Assembly: GCF_030733265.1 (NCBI RefSeq)
Contig: NZ_JASHJI010000012.1
Location: forward strand, 115,563-179,562
Origin: Roseibium sp. MMSF_3412
GTDB lineage: Bacteria > Pseudomonadota > Alphaproteobacteria > Rhizobiales > Stappiaceae
Length of the DNA stretch: 64,000 nt
Reading direction: 5' to 3'
Below the pieces are notes generated by a model. That model had not been told where the DNA came from and did no database searches. It saw nothing but the letters and a program-made list of their open reading frames with translations. A program made the translations under genes and the position numbers. The number at the start of each line of letters is the position of its first letter. The first letter of the stretch is position 1. This document shows, piece by piece, positions 1 to 8,980 of the stretch.

Positions 1-623
1 GGGCTTTCAATCGCCGTTCCGCAGATTTCGCCGTCTCCCTGGGCCGCATGCGTATCCCCGAGCGACAGCATGCCGCCGGCAATCTCGACCGGCAAGTAGA
101 GCGTCGTTCCAACAGAATTGTCCCGAATATCAAGGTTCCCGCCGACGCGGCGCGGCGGCACCACCGAGTGAAGTCCGGGTTCTGCGAGCGCGAGCCCGAT
201 CGTGCCAACGAACGGTTTCAGGGGAACGGCCCCGCCCGGCCCGTACAGCGCGGGCTTCATCGACACGGAATCATAGGTCCAGATATGCAGCGCAGGCTCC
301 GGAAACTGGTCCGTCAGAAGCCCGAAACCGGGAATGTTGGCAGTCCAGCCCCAGCCGGACGGCTTGAAATCAAGAAAGGTGATCGCAACGGCATCACCCG
401 GCTCGGCGCCCTCGATGAAGATCGGCCCCGTAACCGGGTTGACCTTGTCGAAGCTGAGATTGCCGAGATCGGCAACGGTTGAATGCGCATTGAACTGGCC
501 GCCCGAGCTGTCGATCGTCTCCACTTCAATGGTCTCGCCGGGCGCAACGCTCAGGATGGGATCGATCGAATTGTCCCAGCCGAAATGGTGCGCATGCTTG
601 TGGATCGTGTGATTGCAGGCCAC
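1..623 (-). CDS. fmdA: Formamidase/acetamidase, N-terminal part (cut by window edge)
   Basis: The gene runs off the left edge, so only about 207 N-terminal codons are present. It starts with GTG four bases after an AGGAGGA ribosome-binding site. The protein begins MACNHTIHKHAHHFGWDN and near the cut carries GDTHAAQGDGE, the conserved segment of the FmdA/AmdA acetamidase/formamidase family, which hydrolyses formamide or short amides to ammonia and the acid. It is the last visible gene of a minus-strand operon with a complete branched-chain-type ABC importer, an arrangement known for short-chain amide uptake systems. The exact substrate cannot be told from the fragment. Confidence 0.88.
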   Translation of the reverse strand, partial: MACNHTIHKHAHHFGWDNSIDPILSVAPGETIEVETIDSSGGQFNAHSTVADLGNLSFDKVNPVTGPIFIEGAEPGDAVAITFLDFKPSGWGWTANIPGFGLLTDQFPEPALHIWTYDSVSMKPALYGPGGAVPLKPFVGTIGLALAEPGLHSVVPPRRVGGNLDIRDNSVGTTLYLPVEIAGGMLSLGDTHAAQGDGEICGTAIES

Positions 624-632
624 GTCTTCCTC

Positions 633-1664
633 CTAGAATGTCTTGCGAACGAACAATGTCTCGATTTCCCGGTTGCCCATGATACCCGTCGGTCTGAGTG
701 CCATCGTCAGCACGATGACGGCGCCAAGCGCGATGCCGGACAAGCCGAGCGCCTCGGGCAGGTCGATGCCAAGGAGCACGGGTCCCGTCTCCAGATATCT
801 CACGCCTTCCAGGCCGAACGAGATCAGGAATGTTCCAAGGACTGCCCCCGTTACCGTCCGCATGCCCCCGAGGATAAGCATCGCAAGCGTCAGGAACACA
901 TGGTTGAAGTAAAAGGGCCGCGCTGAAATCGTGCCAAGGAAATAAGCATAACAGATGCCGGCGACAGCCAGGATCACCGCGCCCAGCACCCATGCGATCA
1001 GGCGCAGCTTGTAGATCTGGACACCCATCGCGGCCGCACCGACCTCGTCGTCGGCGCTGGCCCTGAGCTGAATGCCCCAGCGGCTCTCCCGGAACAGCCG
1101 GCACACGACAACCGCCAGGATGGCGATACCCACCACCCAGCCAAGATCAAACACCTGCGGAATACCGAAAAATGCCTGATTTCCCTTGAAGATATCGGTC
1201 CGGTAGAGAAAGACGGCATGCACGATCACCAGAACGGCGAGCGTCACGATGGTTGCGCCGATGCTGGTCAGCCGCACGATAAACAGGCCGAGCAGAAAGG
1301 CCAGAACCGCCGTAATCACGATGGCAATGGCAGCGGAAAGGACCGGGTCGAGCGAAAAGTCGGCAAGGCCCCACGGAGCGGCGGGCAATGAAATCTTCTT
1401 GATGTTTTCCGGCGTGACGCAGAGGGCAGCTGCATAGGCCCCGATCCCCATGAAAGCACTGTGCGAAAGATTGGTTATCCGCGCATTTCCCATGAACACC
1501 TGCAGGCCGAGAACGACAATCAGATTGACATAGGCCGAGTACACGAGCCGGATTTGGTAGCGCGAGCCGAAATAGAGCGTCGCCACGCCGATCACCACCA
1601 GGACGGCCGCCAGCAACGCCGCCCCGACCAGTCCCGACCGCTGGCTCTGGCTCAGCCGGATCAC
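633..1664 (-). CDS. livM: Branched-chain amino acid-type ABC transporter, permease LivM
   Basis: The product is a 343-residue inner-membrane permease of the LivM family, with multiple hydrophobic helices and the family segment GxNAxITNLSHSAFMGIGAY near residues 58-78. It forms the translocation pore with the LivH-type partner encoded just upstream. The two genes overlap by four bases (ATGA), so translation is probably coupled. The stop lies ten bases from the formamidase start. In context the imported substrate is more likely an amide, urea-like compound or amino acid derivative than leucine itself; that is an inference from the operon. Confidence 0.92.
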   Translation of the reverse strand: MIRLSQSQRSGLVGAALLAAVLVVIGVATLYFGSRYQIRLVYSAYVNLIVVLGLQVFMGNARITNLSHSAFMGIGAYAAALCVTPENIKKISLPAAPWGLADFSLDPVLSAAIAIVITAVLAFLLGLFIVRLTSIGATIVTLAVLVIVHAVFLYRTDIFKGNQAFFGIPQVFDLGWVVGIAILAVVVCRLFRESRWGIQLRASADDEVGAAAMGVQIYKLRLIAWVLGAVILAVAGICYAYFLGTISARPFYFNHVFLTLAMLILGGMRTVTGAVLGTFLISFGLEGVRYLETGPVLLGIDLPEALGLSGIALGAVIVLTMALRPTGIMGNREIETLFVRKTF

Positions 1665-2557
1665 AACTTGTCTCCCTTTTCGATGGCGGGAGACAGGATG
1701 CCGTCAGGCCGCCAGATCAGGATCAGCGCCACGATCATGAACACGAAGGCGTCCGTCATCCCCCCTAGGCTCTGCGGCAGCATCACCAGCATCGCGACCT
1801 CGACGGCCCCGAGCAGGAACCCGCCCAGCACGGCCCCCGGAAGACTTCCGAAGCCCCCGACAACACAGGCGACAAACGCTTTAAGAACGGGATCAAAACC
1901 CAGGTGCGGATCGACACTGCCGCGCCGCGCCATGATGAAGATGCATGCAAGCCCGGCAAGTAGGCCCGAGATCAGAAACGCCATCGCAAAGACGCGGTTG
2001 GCCTTGATGCCGGTAAGCCGCACCATCTCAAAATCGAGCGATGCCGCGCGAACGGCGAGCCCGAGAACGGTGCGGCGCAGAAACAGCATCAGCGCCACGA
2101 TCACCACAATCGTCGTGAGCGTTTCGAAAACCTGCAGGGAGGCAAGACGTATTCCGGCGATCTCGATCGGCCAGTCGAGGAAATAGAGCGACGTCACGGC
2201 AATCGGGCGCGGCGACACGAACATCAGGAAGACATTCTGCAGGACGATGGAGACGCCGAAGGCTGTCAGGAGCCCGGTCGTCGGATCGGCCTTGCGCACC
2301 GGCCGAAAGGCGACCCGTTCCAGCGTGAGTGAGGCCAGCATCGCGGCAATGACTGCGCCTGCCATCACGATCACCGGATTACCGATGGCAAGCGCGGCAA
2401 AGGCAACCATGGTGTAGCCGCCGACGGCAATTATTTCGCCATGAGCAAAATTAACCAGCCCCATGATCGAAAAGACAATGGCAAGTCCAAGCGCCAGCAG
2501 AGCGTATTCGGCACCGAAACTGAGTGCGTTCAACCCCTGCTGAATGACATATTCCAT
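1661..2557 (-). CDS. livH: Branched-chain amino acid-type ABC transporter, permease LivH
   Basis: This 298-residue permease of the LivH family starts MEYVIQQGLNALSFGAEYAL. It contains the typical GLVNFAHGEIIAVGGY motif near residues 33-48 and about eight membrane segments. It pairs with LivM. One base separates it from the ATPase gene upstream and it overlaps livM by four bases. The family imports branched-chain amino acids, urea or short amides; the gene set here (GlnA-like ligase and formamidase) points to a nitrogen source. Confidence 0.92.
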   Translation of the reverse strand: MEYVIQQGLNALSFGAEYALLALGLAIVFSIMGLVNFAHGEIIAVGGYTMVAFAALAIGNPVIVMAGAVIAAMLASLTLERVAFRPVRKADPTTGLLTAFGVSIVLQNVFLMFVSPRPIAVTSLYFLDWPIEIAGIRLASLQVFETLTTIVVIVALMLFLRRTVLGLAVRAASLDFEMVRLTGIKANRVFAMAFLISGLLAGLACIFIMARRGSVDPHLGFDPVLKAFVACVVGGFGSLPGAVLGGFLLGAVEVAMLVMLPQSLGGMTDAFVFMIVALILIWRPDGILSPAIEKGDKL

Positions 2558-2558
2558 A

Positions 2559-3317
2559 TCAGGCGACCCCCGTCAGCTCTGCCATCAGCTTGTCGCTCTT
2601 TCCAAGTTCGTCCGCTGTACCATGCGCAACGATCCGGCCTGAGCTCATCAGGTAGGCGTAATCCGCCAGTTTGAGCGCTTGCGTCGCATTTTGTTCAACC
2701 AGCAGGATCGTCATGCCCTTGTCTTTCAGTGTGCCGATCAGATCGAATATCTGCCGCACGATCTTTGGCGCGAGCCCGAGGCTTGGCTCGTCCAGAAGCA
2801 GGATCTTCGGTCTCGCCATCAGCGCGCGGGCAATCGCAAGCATCTGCTGTTCACCGCCGGACAGCGTGCCGGCTGCCTGGTCCCGGCGTTCGGCAAGAAT
2901 GGGAAACAGTGAGAACCAGTGATCGATGTCCCTGCCCTTTTCCGCCTGATCCCTCTGCAGCGCAGCGCCAAGCGTAAGATTTTCAAGGATCGTCAGGTTG
3001 GAGAAAATCCGTCGTCCCTCCGGCGACACCGCGATGCCCGACGCTATGCGCGCCTCGACACTGTCGGCTGAAATTTCGCGGTCCTCGAACCGGATGGACC
3101 CGGTCGCGCGCGCAATGCCCGTGATCGCGGATATGGTCGATGTTTTCCCGGCACCATTCGGTCCTAGAAGCGAAATGCACTTGCCCCTTTCCACGTTGAG
3201 GGAAATGCCGTGAACCGCTTCGATCGGCCCGTGAAAGACATGAAGATCCTGGATGGTGAGCATTCGGTCCGCCTGGCTGGCGCGGCCTTCGTCAATCAAA
3301 GGCCGCGCCGGTGTCAT
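2559..3317 (-). CDS. livF: Branched-chain amino acid-type ABC transporter, ATPase LivF
   Basis: This is a cytoplasmic ABC ATPase of 252 residues. Walker A is GPNGAGKTS at 52-60, the signature LSGGEQ at 152-157, and Walker B LLLDEP at 173-178 followed by GLAPKIV, typical of LivF. The ATG overlaps the stop of the binding-protein gene as TGATG, which supports this start. An internal ATG at residue 19 (MLTIQDLHVF) would give the more usual family length and cannot be excluded. It powers the LivHM pore with LivG. Confidence 0.9.
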   Translation of the reverse strand: MTPARPLIDEGRASQADRMLTIQDLHVFHGPIEAVHGISLNVERGKCISLLGPNGAGKTSTISAITGIARATGSIRFEDREISADSVEARIASGIAVSPEGRRIFSNLTILENLTLGAALQRDQAEKGRDIDHWFSLFPILAERRDQAAGTLSGGEQQMLAIARALMARPKILLLDEPSLGLAPKIVRQIFDLIGTLKDKGMTILLVEQNATQALKLADYAYLMSSGRIVAHGTADELGKSDKLMAELTGVA

Positions 3318-4471
3318 CAGTTCCAGTCAGTTGGAACATTGGCCGGAATGTCGTTCGTGATCAGAACACGCTTTCCGTCCTTGTAGCCAATGACCGGGAT
3401 CGTCCGTTGGGCGTAGGTCTTGGTATCCTTGAACGAAATGGAATCCACGGTCAGAACCGGGACGCTGTCGGCGGACCGGATGGCGTCCGACACCGCAGCC
3501 GGATCGAGGCTGCCGGCGGTTTCAACACCGAACTTTACGGCCATGATCGTGTCAGCTCCCGTTGCCGGAAAGAGGCCGCCGACCTCAAAGCCCATGTCCT
3601 CGCACTCCTTCATGAATTTCACGACCGCGCTGTCTTCATGGCTCGGCGCGAGCGTTGCGAAAAAGACCTTGTCCAGAAGGCTCGGATCGTCAGACCCGAT
3701 TGCATCGAGCGAAGGATCGTCGAAACCATCGGATCCAATCACCCAGGCATCGATGCCGGCACTGCGCAACTGGCGCACCAGAACGCCGACATCGGGCATG
3801 ATGGACGAGATGTAGACCGCGTCGGGCGGGGTATCGAGCGCCTTGATCTCGGCAATCTGCGGCGACCAGTCGGACGTTCCGAAACTGAAATTGAGCTTGG
3901 CCTGGACCTTGCCGCCATTTGCCTCGATCACGTCTCCGAACCAGAGCGGCGTGCGCGCCGACCAGGACCCGCCTTCATCCGAGGTGAACAGGACAACGTT
4001 TTTCACGCCCTGCTTGAGGGCATGGTTTGCCGCCGCGGTTGCGGTGAACGGGTCGGGCGAAACACCGGTAAAGAAGTTGTCGACGATCCCTGCATGCATT
4101 TCCACCTGCGTTGACTGCGGCTGGAAGATCGAGACGCCGTAACCGGCGGCAACCTGCGCGACCGGGATCATCGTGTCGGAAAACGGGATCGTGCCGAGCA
4201 TGACAACACCGTCGTCCAGAAACTTCTGGGCAAGCGACACGGCTGTCTGCGTGTCCGAACCCGTGTCCTGGATGAACAGTTCGATCGGCATGCCGTTGAT
4301 ACCGCCATCCGCGTTGATCTTTTCCGCCATGCATTTTGCACCCTGGAATTCCGAATAGGGTGCATAGTCGCCGGTCATGGGCACTGCGAGACCGATCTTG
4401 ACCGTATCGGCGGCGAATGCCGGTGCGGCAGCAACTGCGAGCCCGGCGAGTGTAAGTCCGATTTTCTTCAC
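3317..4471 (-). CDS. livK: Branched-chain amino acid-type ABC transporter, periplasmic binding protein
   Basis: This 384-residue periplasmic solute-binding protein belongs to the Leu/Ile/Val-binding (peripla_BP_6) family. The chosen start is GTG, shortly after an AGGAGAGGG ribosome-binding site; it gives a clean signal peptide, MKKIGLTLAGLAVAAAPAFA, followed by DTVKIGLAVPMTGDYAPYSE. An upstream ATG would add 21 residues ahead of the signal sequence and is unlikely. It captures the substrate for LivHMGF, between which it is encoded. Its end overlaps the livF start by one base. The ligand is not predictable from sequence, but an amide or amino acid is likely from context. Confidence 0.9.
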   Translation of the reverse strand: MKKIGLTLAGLAVAAAPAFAADTVKIGLAVPMTGDYAPYSEFQGAKCMAEKINADGGINGMPIELFIQDTGSDTQTAVSLAQKFLDDGVVMLGTIPFSDTMIPVAQVAAGYGVSIFQPQSTQVEMHAGIVDNFFTGVSPDPFTATAAANHALKQGVKNVVLFTSDEGGSWSARTPLWFGDVIEANGGKVQAKLNFSFGTSDWSPQIAEIKALDTPPDAVYISSIMPDVGVLVRQLRSAGIDAWVIGSDGFDDPSLDAIGSDDPSLLDKVFFATLAPSHEDSAVVKFMKECEDMGFEVGGLFPATGADTIMAVKFGVETAGSLDPAAVSDAIRSADSVPVLTVDSISFKDTKTYAQRTIPVIGYKDGKRVLITNDIPANVPTDWN

Positions 4472-4496
4472 TGTCCCTCTCCTGTTTTGTGCCGCG

Positions 4497-5222
4497 TCAG
4501 GCGGCATTGGAATGGTCCTCGCCCAGATAGGCATCTATAACGTCTTGATTTGTTGTTATCTCTCGGGGCGTTCCTTCAGCGATCACGGCTCCCATATTCA
4601 GGACCGTGATCCTGTCGCAGAGCGTCATGATGAATTTGAGATCGTGATCGATGACCAGTGTGGCGCAGCCGAAGCGGGTCTTGACCCAGTCAAGCGCTCC
4701 GGCCAGCTCTTCCGTTTCCTGCTCGTTCATGCCCGCTGCCGGTTCGTCGAGCATCAGCACTTTCGGATTGAGCGCGAGCGCGCGCACGATCTCCAGGCGC
4801 CTGAGATGACCATAGGAAAGCGCGTTTGCCGGCATGCGTAGTCTGCCTGCCAGATCGAACCGCTCGAAGGCCTCGGCGATCGCAGCGCTGTCCTCATGCC
4901 CTTCGGATCGTGCCGTGATCTGCGCGACCTCGATGTTCTGTCCGACCGACAGGTTTTCAAAGATGCGGAGGTTCTGGAAAGTCCGGGCAATTCCCTTGCG
5001 GGTTCTGGCAGCCGCACCTGCCCCGTCCAGAATATCACCCTCAAGGGACATGGTGCCGCTGGTGGGCGTCAGAAGACCGGAAATCAGGTTGATCAACGTG
5101 GTCTTTCCGGCTCCGTTGGGTCCGATCAGCCCACGTACTTCGCCCGCAGCAACCTCGAAACTCACATTGCTGACGGCTCTGACACCGCCAAACTGTTTCG
5201 AAATGTCATTGAGCACCAGCAT
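4497..5222 (-). CDS. livG: Branched-chain amino acid-type ABC transporter, ATPase LivG
   Basis: This is an ABC ATPase of 241 residues. Walker A GPNGAGKTT is at 34-42, there is a LivG-type segment GIARTFQNLRIFENLSV, and Walker B VLMLDEPAAGMN ends in the usual LivG AAGMN motif. The signature is degenerate (LSYGHLRRLE), as is common in LivG. The start is the ATG that overlaps the stop of the upstream ligase gene (TGATG); an ATG nine codons earlier lies inside that gene. It is the second ATPase of the importer. Confidence 0.91.
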   Translation of the reverse strand: MLVLNDISKQFGGVRAVSNVSFEVAAGEVRGLIGPNGAGKTTLINLISGLLTPTSGTMSLEGDILDGAGAAARTRKGIARTFQNLRIFENLSVGQNIEVAQITARSEGHEDSAAIAEAFERFDLAGRLRMPANALSYGHLRRLEIVRALALNPKVLMLDEPAAGMNEQETEELAGALDWVKTRFGCATLVIDHDLKFIMTLCDRITVLNMGAVIAEGTPREITTNQDVIDAYLGEDHSNAA

Positions 5223-6532
5223 CAATAGACATCCTCGTATGCAGTGCATTTCTGCGCCGTATCCATTCCCTCAAGAAAGGCAGCCTCGGCCTTCTTGTGC
5301 GCAACGTAAACGCTGGCAAATTGAGGGTCGAACCAGCCGGTCACGACGTCGCTGCCCGCAAACCGCGCAAGCGCGTCTTCAAGTGTCTCCGGCAAGCGTA
5401 CGAAGCCTTTCTGATCAAGCTCTTCCGCACTCAGAAGTGACAGATCTTCCTCGGTCACCTCAGGCGCGGCGAGTTTGTCCTCGATCCCCTGGCAACCCGC
5501 GTGAACGATTGCCGCAAGCGCCAGGTACGGAGAGGCAGCAGCGTCCCCGGCCCGGTATTCAATGTTGAACTGTCGCGCGATCCCGTCCGGATCCATCGCC
5601 GTTACCGGACAGATGCGCAGGCTTGCCTCGCGGTCCTGAAGGCCGAGATTGTTATATGCCGCGCTCCAGCGGTGCGGTGTCAGGCGTTCATAGGAGATGA
5701 CGGAGGGTGCTGTCAGCGCGACGATGCTGTCCATGTATTTCAGCACGCCGGCGGCGAAAGATGCCGTCAGCGCTGAAAGCCCGTGGGCACCTGCCGGATC
5801 GTAGGTCAAGGGTCCCGTGTCGCCCATGAAACTCATGTGAATGTGAACACCATTGCCGACGCTCGACACATCGCGAATGGGCGTGAATGTCGCCCTCTGC
5901 TCGAACCTGCGCGCGGTCATCCGGGTCAATTCGCGCGTGATCACAGCTGCGTCGGCGGCTTTCACACCCTCTTCCGGTGCAACGGTCACTTCGAACTGGT
6001 CCGGCCCGTATTCGCAGATGAAACTGTCCGGTTTCAGACCAGCCTGCTCAAGAGCGGCCATCAGTGTTTCCGCAAAACCGGCGTGTTCGGCATGTCCCTG
6101 CAAACCGAATCCCTGATGAACGAGGGTCGAACCGCCGGCAAACTGGAACTCGTGCTCGAACGCAGCCATCAGCCGTGCACCGGTCAGGTCCTTCAGGCGG
6201 GACAACGCGGCGCGCAGGATGGAGCGCGTACAGAATCCCCAGGGTTGACCGTCCAGTGTCCGGATGTCCGACAGCATGAAACGTTCCGCTGGCGCGCCGT
6301 CCTCGAAGTCGACGCTGACATCGGCGGACTGATCGGGCACGAGGGCAAGATCGCCGAATGATCCGAACGGGCTGTCGGCAATGGTGTCGAAACAGGTGAT
6401 CTGCACATTTGTCGGAACCCAGCCCATTCCGCGTTCGCGCCGCTTGTTCAACTGGTCCGCCGGGAAGGCCTTGCCGCGCGTTTTTCCGGAAAGATCGGAC
6501 GTCGCGGCGAATATCATCGGCTTACGTATCAT
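5222..6532 (-). CDS. Glutamine synthetase family protein (glutamine or gamma-glutamyl-amine synthetase)
   Basis: This 436-residue protein has the glutamine synthetase fold. Visible catalytic-core elements are FEHEFQF (metal-binding Glu region), GNGVHIHMSF (NGxGxHxHxS-like), QDREASLRICP (phosphate/ammonia-site Arg) and RAGDAAASPYLALAAIVHAG. The family makes an amide bond between the glutamate gamma-carboxyl and ammonia or an amine. The sequence resembles the gamma-glutamyl-amine (PuuA/GlnT-like) branch more than housekeeping GlnA, as the N-terminal part is divergent. AGGAG lies just upstream of the ATG. It overlaps the RpiR regulator gene by 11 bases and livG by one. It may conjugate an imported amine; the substrate is unknown. 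Confidence 0.85.
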   Translation of the reverse strand: MIRKPMIFAATSDLSGKTRGKAFPADQLNKRRERGMGWVPTNVQITCFDTIADSPFGSFGDLALVPDQSADVSVDFEDGAPAERFMLSDIRTLDGQPWGFCTRSILRAALSRLKDLTGARLMAAFEHEFQFAGGSTLVHQGFGLQGHAEHAGFAETLMAALEQAGLKPDSFICEYGPDQFEVTVAPEEGVKAADAAVITRELTRMTARRFEQRATFTPIRDVSSVGNGVHIHMSFMGDTGPLTYDPAGAHGLSALTASFAAGVLKYMDSIVALTAPSVISYERLTPHRWSAAYNNLGLQDREASLRICPVTAMDPDGIARQFNIEYRAGDAAASPYLALAAIVHAGCQGIEDKLAAPEVTEEDLSLLSAEELDQKGFVRLPETLEDALARFAGSDVVTGWFDPQFASVYVAHKKAEAAFLEGMDTAQKCTAYEDVY

Positions 6533-7424
6533 GTCTGAGCTCCTGCCTTCCCTCCGTCAGGGCGTCCCACGCCGATACGCGTCTGCTGTGTTTGGTCCAG
6601 TCCGTCTCGGCAACCCGCGTCATGATTGCCTCCATCAGCGTGAAACCTGCGGCGTAGCTGTCCCAGACGGTGCCGCTCTCAACCGGTACGGCGAGCGTTT
6701 CACGCGCATGGGTCACGGCTGGCGACAGCCATTTGTCCGTCAGAACGACGACATTCGCCTTTCTTTCGGTGGCCGCCAGCTTTGCCAGGTCGGTGACGGA
6801 TTTCTGGTATCGCCGAAAATCGACAACGAAGAGGACGTCCTTGCCGCGCATCTTCAAAAGGCTGTCGGGCCAGGTTTCCGGGTCCGGGTCGATATGAAAA
6901 ACGTCGTCGCGCAGCCGTTTCAGGTGGCGGCTGAGATGCTGCGCCACCAGATCGCTGACACGCCCGCCCATCACGAACACGCGCCGGCCCGGATCGCTCA
7001 AAAGCCCGCAGACACGTTCGAACTGCGCATCGGTGATGCTCTGGGCCATTTCATCGATGAGTGCATTGGCCCGCCTGGTGAAATCGCCCAGAAACGATCC
7101 GTCGACCTCGCGCTCGACAACCATCAACTCGATCGGCGAGCGCTGGCTCGCTTTCAGTTCCTGGATCAGCCTGCGCTGAAAGTCCTGGTAGCCCTGAAAC
7201 CCGAGCTTGGAGACAAAACGCGAGATCGACGGAGACGAAACACCCGTGCGTTCGGCCAGAACCTGAATGGGTTCCAGACCGGCGAAGGGATAGTCCGACA
7301 AGAGCGTTGTCGAGAGCTTGCGCTCCGCCCCGGTCAACGCCTCGGAAGTCCCGGTAATCAGATCACGGATTGTGCTGTGAGCTACCATGTCATGCACAGT
7401 GAGCTGATAAAAAAATCTTGTCAA
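6522..7424 (-). CDS. MurR/RpiR family transcriptional regulator
   Basis: The protein is about 300 residues. An N-terminal RpiR helix-turn-helix (LAERTGVSSPSISRFVSKLGF) is followed by a SIS sugar-isomerase-like effector domain (VFVMGGRVSDLVAQHLSRHL, then VLFVVDFRRYQK). The ORF opens with TTG preceded by AGGAAAG; an ATG 12 codons in (MVAHSTIRD) is the alternative start. It heads the operon with the GS-like ligase and importer and is divergent from the amidohydrolase pair at 7482-8911, so it probably controls both directions. SIS domains usually bind phosphosugars, but in nitrogen-source clusters the ligand may differ. Confidence 0.88.
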   Translation of the reverse strand: MTRFFYQLTVHDMVAHSTIRDLITGTSEALTGAERKLSTTLLSDYPFAGLEPIQVLAERTGVSSPSISRFVSKLGFQGYQDFQRRLIQELKASQRSPIELMVVEREVDGSFLGDFTRRANALIDEMAQSITDAQFERVCGLLSDPGRRVFVMGGRVSDLVAQHLSRHLKRLRDDVFHIDPDPETWPDSLLKMRGKDVLFVVDFRRYQKSVTDLAKLAATERKANVVVLTDKWLSPAVTHARETLAVPVESGTVWDSYAAGFTLMEAIMTRVAETDWTKHSRRVSAWDALTEGRQELRHDT

Positions 7425-7461
7425 GCTTTCCTATTTGTGACGAAATGAAAAAAGATTATCA
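7405..7461. promoter_or_regulatory. Divergent promoter region with TGATAA/TTATCA inverted repeat
   Basis: The short space between the RpiR gene and the amidohydrolase gene holds TGATAA at 7405-7410 and its reverse complement TTATCA at 7456-7461, each next to an A/T-rich run containing ATCTT or AAGAT. This is a candidate operator pair for the RpiR protein. It is inferred from symmetry only. Confidence 0.35.
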
Positions 7462-7481
7462 AAACCCCTCTGGAGCTTCAC

Positions 7482-8273
7482 ATGCTCAAGGAAGCGGCAT
7501 ATTCCGCGGAAAATATGGGCAAAACCTACCTCTCCGCCTCGGACCCGGAGCCGGTCGAGTGCATCAGGGGACGAGAAGACGCGGACGTGGTGCTTGTGTG
7601 TGAACACGCCGGACGCGCAATACCCGAAAGGCTTGGCAGCCTCGGATTGCGCCCCCGGGATCTGGACCGGCACATTGCCTGGGATATCGGAGCGCTGGCC
7701 GTTTCCGAGCGGATCGCGGCAAATCTCGGCGCGGACCTGATAAAGCAGCGCTACTCGCGCCTTGTCTATGACTGCAACCGTCCCTTCGATGCGCCGGACG
7801 CGACACCGGACGTCAGCGAAGATGTCGCGATCCCCGGCAATCGGAACCTCTCGCCTGAGGAACGGTTGATCCGCAAACAGACGATCTTCGACCCGTATGA
7901 TGCCGCCTTGACGGCGATGCTGGAGGAACGCCCGAAGCGGGCGGCCTTTGCCATCCATTCCTTCACGCCGGTCTATCTCGGCAAGCACCGCCCCTGGCAT
8001 CTGGGCCTCCTGTCGAGAACGGACCCCGAAACCGCCGACATCATTGCGGCAACCATGCGAAGGCGTGACAACCGGATGCTGGTCGGCAAGAACGTTCCCT
8101 ATATGATCGAGGAAGACAGCGACTGGTTCATCCCGCGTCATGCCGAACCGCGTGGCCTCGCGCACTGCCTGATTGAAATCCGCAACGATCTGATCGACAC
8201 CGAGGAAGGTCAGGATCTTTGGGCCGGTCATCTGACCGCCGCCTTCAAGGACGTCCTGGAGAAAAGGAAATGA
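7482..8273 (+). CDS. N-formylglutamate amidohydrolase family protein
   Basis: The protein has 263 residues. The family pattern is visible as VLVCEHAGRAIPERLG, DIGALAVSERIA, SRLVYDCNRPF (metal/substrate Arg-Asn region) and AIHSFTPVYLGK. Members hydrolyse N-formylglutamate or related N-acyl amino acids to formate and the amino acid with a metal cofactor. CTGGAG precedes the ATG. It is the first gene of a two-gene plus-strand unit divergent from the RpiR/ligase/importer operon, and its stop overlaps the next gene (ATGA). With the formamidase on the other strand it suggests handling of formylated or amide nitrogen. Confidence 0.85.
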   Translation: MLKEAAYSAENMGKTYLSASDPEPVECIRGREDADVVLVCEHAGRAIPERLGSLGLRPRDLDRHIAWDIGALAVSERIAANLGADLIKQRYSRLVYDCNRPFDAPDATPDVSEDVAIPGNRNLSPEERLIRKQTIFDPYDAALTAMLEERPKRAAFAIHSFTPVYLGKHRPWHLGLLSRTDPETADIIAATMRRRDNRMLVGKNVPYMIEEDSDWFIPRHAEPRGLAHCLIEIRNDLIDTEEGQDLWAGHLTAAFKDVLEKRK

Positions 8274-8911
8274 TGCTCACACGTGAAGTCCCGCTTGTGC
8301 CGGAACAATCCGGCCTGCTCTTCATAGACGTCCAGAACTTCGCCGCGCATCGCAGGGGCGCGGAATTCAACGGACTGACCGACGAGGCGTTCGACCGGAA
8401 ATACGGCTGGTTCTTCTCGGAAATGAAGTCGCGCGTGGTGCCCAACATGCAGCGGCTTCAAAAAGCCTGCCGCGAGAGCAATGTCGAAGTGATGTACACG
8501 ACGATCGAAAGCCTCACGAAAGACGGGCGCGACCGCAGTCTCGATTACAAGATCACGGGTTTCAATGTCCCGAAAGGCTCCTGGGACGGGAAAGTCATCG
8601 ACGAATTGGAACCGGGAGACGATGAGATCCTATTTCCCAAGTCCTCCTCATCCGTCTTCGTCTCAACGCATATCCACTACGTGCTCGGCAATCTTGGCAT
8701 CCGCCAGCTCGTGATCAGCGGCATCGTCACCGACCAGTGTGTCGAAAGCGCGATCCGCGATGCCTGTGATCTCGGCTATCTGGTCACCCAGGTCACCGAC
8801 GCCTGCCTGACCTACACGCAGGAAAGGCACGACAATTCCCTGAAAACCATCAAGGGCTATTGCCGCCAGGTCACGACGGACGAGTTGATCGCGGAATTGG
8901 AAAACGCATAG
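8270..8911 (+). CDS. Isochorismatase-like cysteine hydrolase
   Basis: This 213-residue cytoplasmic hydrolase belongs to the isochorismatase/N-carbamoylsarcosine amidase fold. The catalytic set is visible: Asp20 in LLFIDVQN, a central Lys in ILFPKSSSSVF, and the nucleophile Cys157 in VTDQCVESA after the cis-peptide region GIVTD. The ATG overlaps the upstream stop (ATGA) and follows GAGAAAAGGA; a longer reading would begin inside the upstream gene. Members cleave amides such as nicotinamide, ureidoacrylate or carbamoylsarcosine. Here it probably releases ammonia from an intermediate of the same pathway as the neighbouring amidohydrolase; the substrate is unassigned. Confidence 0.87.
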   Translation: MMLTREVPLVPEQSGLLFIDVQNFAAHRRGAEFNGLTDEAFDRKYGWFFSEMKSRVVPNMQRLQKACRESNVEVMYTTIESLTKDGRDRSLDYKITGFNVPKGSWDGKVIDELEPGDDEILFPKSSSSVFVSTHIHYVLGNLGIRQLVISGIVTDQCVESAIRDACDLGYLVTQVTDACLTYTQERHDNSLKTIKGYCRQVTTDELIAELENA

Positions 8912-8931
8912 TCGGCGTGGCATTGAAAGAG

Positions 8932-8955
8932 CCCGGCGCTGAATTCAGCGCCGGG
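8932..8955. terminator. Perfect palindrome between convergent genes
   Basis: A 24-base perfect palindrome (CCCGGCGCTGAA and its complement) lies 21 bases after the cysteine hydrolase stop and 26 bases from the end of the convergent isomerase gene. There is no long T run, but its position suits a bidirectional terminator. Confidence 0.65.
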
Positions 8956-8980
8956 AATATGAGCAACAGAAAACGCCGCC

